From NCBI GenBank assembly GCA_003224855.1, contig QHZY01000041.1, forward strand, positions 1 through 34,385: a stretch of 34,385 nucleotides of DNA, given 5' to 3'. Positions 31,424-34,385 of this stretch are shown here, piece by piece (positions within the stretch are counted from its first letter, which is position 1; each line of letters opens with the position of its first letter). Under the pieces are notes generated by a model. The model had not been told where the DNA came from. It saw only the letters and a program-made list of their open reading frames with translations, and ran no database searches. Origin of the DNA: Acidobacteriota bacterium (lineage in GTDB: Bacteria; Acidobacteriota; Terriglobia; Terriglobales; Acidobacteriaceae). The translations under genes were made by a program, and so were the position numbers.

Positions 31424-34381
31424 TTGATCGGTGAGACCATCTCGCACTACCGTGTCATCGAGAAGCTGGGCGGTGGTGGCATGGGTGTCGTGTATAAGGC
31501 TGAGGACATAAAACTGCACCGCGCTGTCGCCTTGAAGTTTTTACCGGATCAAGTAGCCACAGATGAGCAAACCTTAGCTCGTTTTCAGCGCGAAGCGCAA
31601 GCTGCTTCCGCACTGAATCACCCGAATATCTGCACCATCTACGAGGTCAGCGAACATAATGGTCAGCCCTTCATCGTCATGGAATTTTTAGCTGGCGTAA
31701 CCCTGAAACATCGCATCACCGGCCGCCCGCTCGAAACCGAACTTTTGCTGGAGCTCGGAATCGAGATAGCAGACGCGCTTGATGCTGCCCATTGCGAAGG
31801 CATCATCCACCGCGACATCAAACCTGCCAACATCTTCGTAACGAAGCGCGGCCACGCAAAGATTCTAGACTTCGGGTTGGCCAAAGTGATCTCCGTGACC
31901 AGCAGGATAGTCGACACGGCCCCCGTGTCGGTTGAAGCGACTGCCGGAGTGAGTGAGGAACACCTAACCAGTCCGGGCGCAGCGCTAGGGACGGTCGCTT
32001 ACATGTCTCCGGAACAGGTTAGGGCCAAGGAACTGGACGCGCGAACGGACTTGTTTTCCTTTGGAGTTGTGCTTTACGAAATGGCAACCGGCACTTTGCC
32101 GTTCCGAGGCGAGAGTTCCGGAATTATTTTCGATGGGATCCTAAATCGTTCCCCTTTACCACCACTAAGATTGAATCCAGATCTTCCGCCTAAGCTGGAG
32201 GACATTATTAACCGTGCGCTCGAGAAAGACCGCGATTTACGATATCAGCACGCTTCCGACCTGCGGTCGGAGCTGTTGCGACTGAAGCGAAACACCGACA
32301 CCGGGCGCGCGATTGCTACGGAGCCGGGCACGACGGCTCTCGCGCAGGGAGTTCCTTCTCAGCCCAGTACACGGCAGTCCGCTATATCAGGCGCCCTTGC
32401 GGCTGCCCCGTCCTCTTTATCCAGTGCCGTTAACGGAGTCGAAGCTACAAGGATTGCTCGGCCCAAGATGAGAAGGATTTTGGTTGCCGCCACAATAGTT
32501 ATTGTCGCAGCAGCTCTGCTCACTGGCTATCTCTACTCGCGTCCCCATTCGGCAAAGCCCCTAACCGAAAAAGACAGTATCGTCCTAGCCGACTTCGAGA
32601 ACAATACGGGTGAGGCTGTCTTCGACGATGCTCTGAAGCAGGCCTTGGGGGTTGATCTCGAACAGTCACCTTATCTGAACGTACTTTCTGATCGCCGGAT
32701 GCAAGAAACTCTGCGCCTAATGGGTCGTGGGTCCAGCGACCGGGTAACGCGTGAAATTGCTCAGGAGATTTGCCTTCGAACCGGCAGTAAAGCATTGCTG
32801 GCAGGTTCTATTTCCCGCTTCGGTAGTGAGTATAGGATTGGGCTTGAGGCGGTGAACTGTGGCAACGGCGATACGCTCGCCAAGGAGCAAGCCGAAGCAC
32901 CAGCCAAGGAAGCTGTGCTCAAAGTCTTGAGCAACGTAGCTACCCGACTTCGTAGCAAGCTGGGCGAATCTTTAAGCTCCATCCAGAAATTCAATGTTCC
33001 GATTGAGGCAACTACATCGTCGCTGGAGGCGCTTAGGGCCTTCAGCATGGGGGAAAGCACCAGCCGACAAAAGGGAGACGCCGAATCTATTCCGTTCTTT
33101 AGGCGTGCCATTGACCTAGATCCCAATTTCGCACTCGCCTATGCCCGCATGGCAGCGGCTTACAGCAACCTCAATCAACCTGGCCTTGCCAGTCAAAACT
33201 TGAAGAAAGCATATGAGTTTCGTGACCGAGTCAGTGAGCGCGAGCGATTTCACATCACAGCTGATTACTATGGAATTTCAACCGGCGAGCTAGAAAAGGA
33301 AAGCCAAGTTTATGAGCTTTGGATAGAAGGCTACCCGCACGACTACATCCCACACCTCAACCTAGCTGGTAACTTCCTGGCAATTGGCCAACCCGAGAAG
33401 GCGATGCCAGAACTCGAGGAGGCGCGCAGGCTTGAACCGAATGACGTGGCCTGCTATGCCAATCTCGCCGCGGTCTTCGTTGAGCTCAATCGCCCGGATG
33501 ATGCTAAATCCATGGTGGATGAAGCGCTATCGTACAAGCTCGATCATGAACAGCTGCATCTGATGACATATTGGATCGCTTTCCTGCGTGGTGATTCGGC
33601 GCTGATGGAGCAGCAGGTTGCATGGGGAGCGGGAAAGCCAGGAGTCGAAGGCGTGCTACTCTCGGTCCAATCCGACACTGAAGCCTATTACGGTCGAACC
33701 ACCAAAGCACGAGATTTTTTGCGACGTGCTCTGGATTCGGCTGTCCGTGCTGATGCTCGGGAGTCGGCCGCATTGTGGCAGGTAGATGGCGCTCTCCGGG
33801 AAGCAGAGCTTGGTAATTCATCGTTAGCCAAACGAGAAGTGATGGCTGCATCGGCCCTCGCCCGGACTCGCGATGTTAAGGTATTGTCGGCCTTGGCTCT
33901 GGCGCGGGCCGGCGACACTGCCCGTGCCAAGGTGATAATCGGCCAATTGGAGAAGAGCAACCCGCTGAACACCCTTATCAAATCTTACTGGCTGCCCACA
34001 CTGAAGGCGGCTATCGAAGTCAACAAAGGAAACTCATCTGAAGCACTTTTGCTTTTGGAGCCCACGGCGCCCTACGAACTGGCAGCCGCTGGCATGGGAA
34101 TGCTCTACCCAGCATACCTGCGCGGCCACGCCTATCTGATAGCACATGACGGCGCCGCCGCGGCTACCGAATTTCAAAAACTGGTCGATCATAAAGGCCT
34201 GGTGTTGAATTCCGTAACCGGCGCTCTGTCGCGACTGCAGCTCGGCCGAGCCTACGCGATGTCTGGCGACACCGGCAAAGCAAAGGCCGCGTATCAGGAG
34301 TTCCTGAATCTGTGGAAAGAAGCCGATCGCGATATCCCGATCCTGAAGCAAGCCCAAGCGGAGTACGCGAAGCTCCAGTAA
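31424..34381 (+). CDS. Ser/Thr protein kinase with C-terminal TPR region
   Basis: Transmembrane PknB-type kinase of about 985 residues. There is no ATG near the domain start; TTG 31424 is preferred because GGAGG (31410-31414) lies nine bases upstream and it puts [19 protein letters not shown] at the N-terminus like the paralogue at 27928. An alternative TTG is at 31373. The kinase domain covers about 10-285 ([51 protein letters not shown]). A membrane helix lies near 350-370 ([20 protein letters not shown]). The outer part starts with a [16 protein letters not shown] block, a TolB-like fold common in acidobacterial kinases, and then TPR-like pairs such as [20 protein letters not shown] and [20 protein letters not shown]. 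The gene is complete. Confidence 0.9.
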   Translation: MIGETISHYRVIEKLGGGGMGVVYKAEDIKLHRAVALKFLPDQVATDEQTLARFQREAQAASALNHPNICTIYEVSEHNGQPFIVMEFLAGVTLKHRITGRPLETELLLELGIEIADALDAAHCEGIIHRDIKPANIFVTKRGHAKILDFGLAKVISVTSRIVDTAPVSVEATAGVSEEHLTSPGAALGTVAYMSPEQVRAKELDARTDLFSFGVVLYEMATGTLPFRGESSGIIFDGILNRSPLPPLRLNPDLPPKLEDIINRALEKDRDLRYQHASDLRSELLRLKRNTDTGRAIATEPGTTALAQGVPSQPSTRQSAISGALAAAPSSLSSAVNGVEATRIARPKMRRILVAATIVIVAAALLTGYLYSRPHSAKPLTEKDSIVLADFENNTGEAVFDDALKQALGVDLEQSPYLNVLSDRRMQETLRLMGRGSSDRVTREIAQEICLRTGSKALLAGSISRFGSEYRIGLEAVNCGNGDTLAKEQAEAPAKEAVLKVLSNVATRLRSKLGESLSSIQKFNVPIEATTSSLEALRAFSMGESTSRQKGDAESIPFFRRAIDLDPNFALAYARMAAAYSNLNQPGLASQNLKKAYEFRDRVSERERFHITADYYGISTGELEKESQVYELWIEGYPHDYIPHLNLAGNFLAIGQPEKAMPELEEARRLEPNDVACYANLAAVFVELNRPDDAKSMVDEALSYKLDHEQLHLMTYWIAFLRGDSALMEQQVAWGAGKPGVEGVLLSVQSDTEAYYGRTTKARDFLRRALDSAVRADARESAALWQVDGALREAELGNSSLAKREVMAASALARTRDVKVLSALALARAGDTARAKVIIGQLEKSNPLNTLIKSYWLPTLKAAIEVNKGNSSEALLLLEPTAPYELAAAGMGMLYPAYLRGHAYLIAHDGAAAATEFQKLVDHKGLVLNSVTGALSRLQLGRAYAMSGDTGKAKAAYQEFLNLWKEADRDIPILKQAQAEYAKLQ

Positions 34382-34385
34382 GCGG

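Overview
Organism: the window looks like a high-GC member of the Acidobacteriota, close to the Koribacter/Terriglobia group. The reasons are large Ser/Thr kinases carrying WD40/TolB-like or TPR C-termini, a lipoprotein built only from BIG2 Ig-like repeats, orphan MacB-type permeases, HpnI-type glycosyltransferases, a short SucA, and hairpin repeats next to rnpB. This is inferred from gene content; no 16S or ribosomal marker is present. Layout: (1) 1-4466, acyl-CoA and aromatic-acid metabolism: an aldehyde-dehydrogenase-like C-terminus, a broken 3-hydroxyacyl-CoA dehydrogenase/enoyl-CoA hydratase fusion, then on the minus strand a benzoate-CoA-ligase-type enzyme translationally coupled to a small membrane protein. 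(2) 4723-7654, a lipoprotein with seven Ig-like repeats, a perfect intrinsic terminator, a patch of mosaic hairpin repeats, and the RNase P RNA gene on the minus strand with its promoter. (3) 7744-10172, two MacB/FtsX permeases without an ATPase, the first broken. (4) 10223-15650, envelope glycan genes: two HpnI-like GT21 transferases, an extended SDR and an ArnT-like GT39 transferase. (5) 15694-20630, a hybrid histidine kinase, 2-oxoglutarate dehydrogenase E1, and a 57-residue basic protein (20457-20630) outside the usual size cut-off. (6) 20631-25139, a GT4 transferase, an N-terminally truncated serine hydroxymethyltransferase, a frameshifted GNAT acetyltransferase, an alpha/beta hydrolase and a YtxH-like protein. 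(7) 25256-34381, two paralogous Ser/Thr kinases pointing away from each other, with 3.5 kb of accessory DNA between them. That interval holds two unrecognised Cys-containing proteins, a decayed mtgA-like peptidoglycan glycosyltransferase, a decayed DUF6994 gene and another possible gene remnant. Main observation: no clearly new multigene system is visible. What stands out is repeated gene breakage. Four genes (the FadB-like fusion, the first permease, SHMT and DUF6994) each lack an internal or N-terminal block that I estimate at about 130-220 bp. GNAT and DUF6994 also carry one-base frameshifts, and mtgA carries several. Because SHMT is normally essential, assembly or consensus error is as likely as real decay, so this should be settled first. 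A second pattern is a TANNNT-like -10 box 6-16 nt before start codons with no evident Shine-Dalgarno, seen at nine genes and suggesting leaderless or very short-leader mRNAs.
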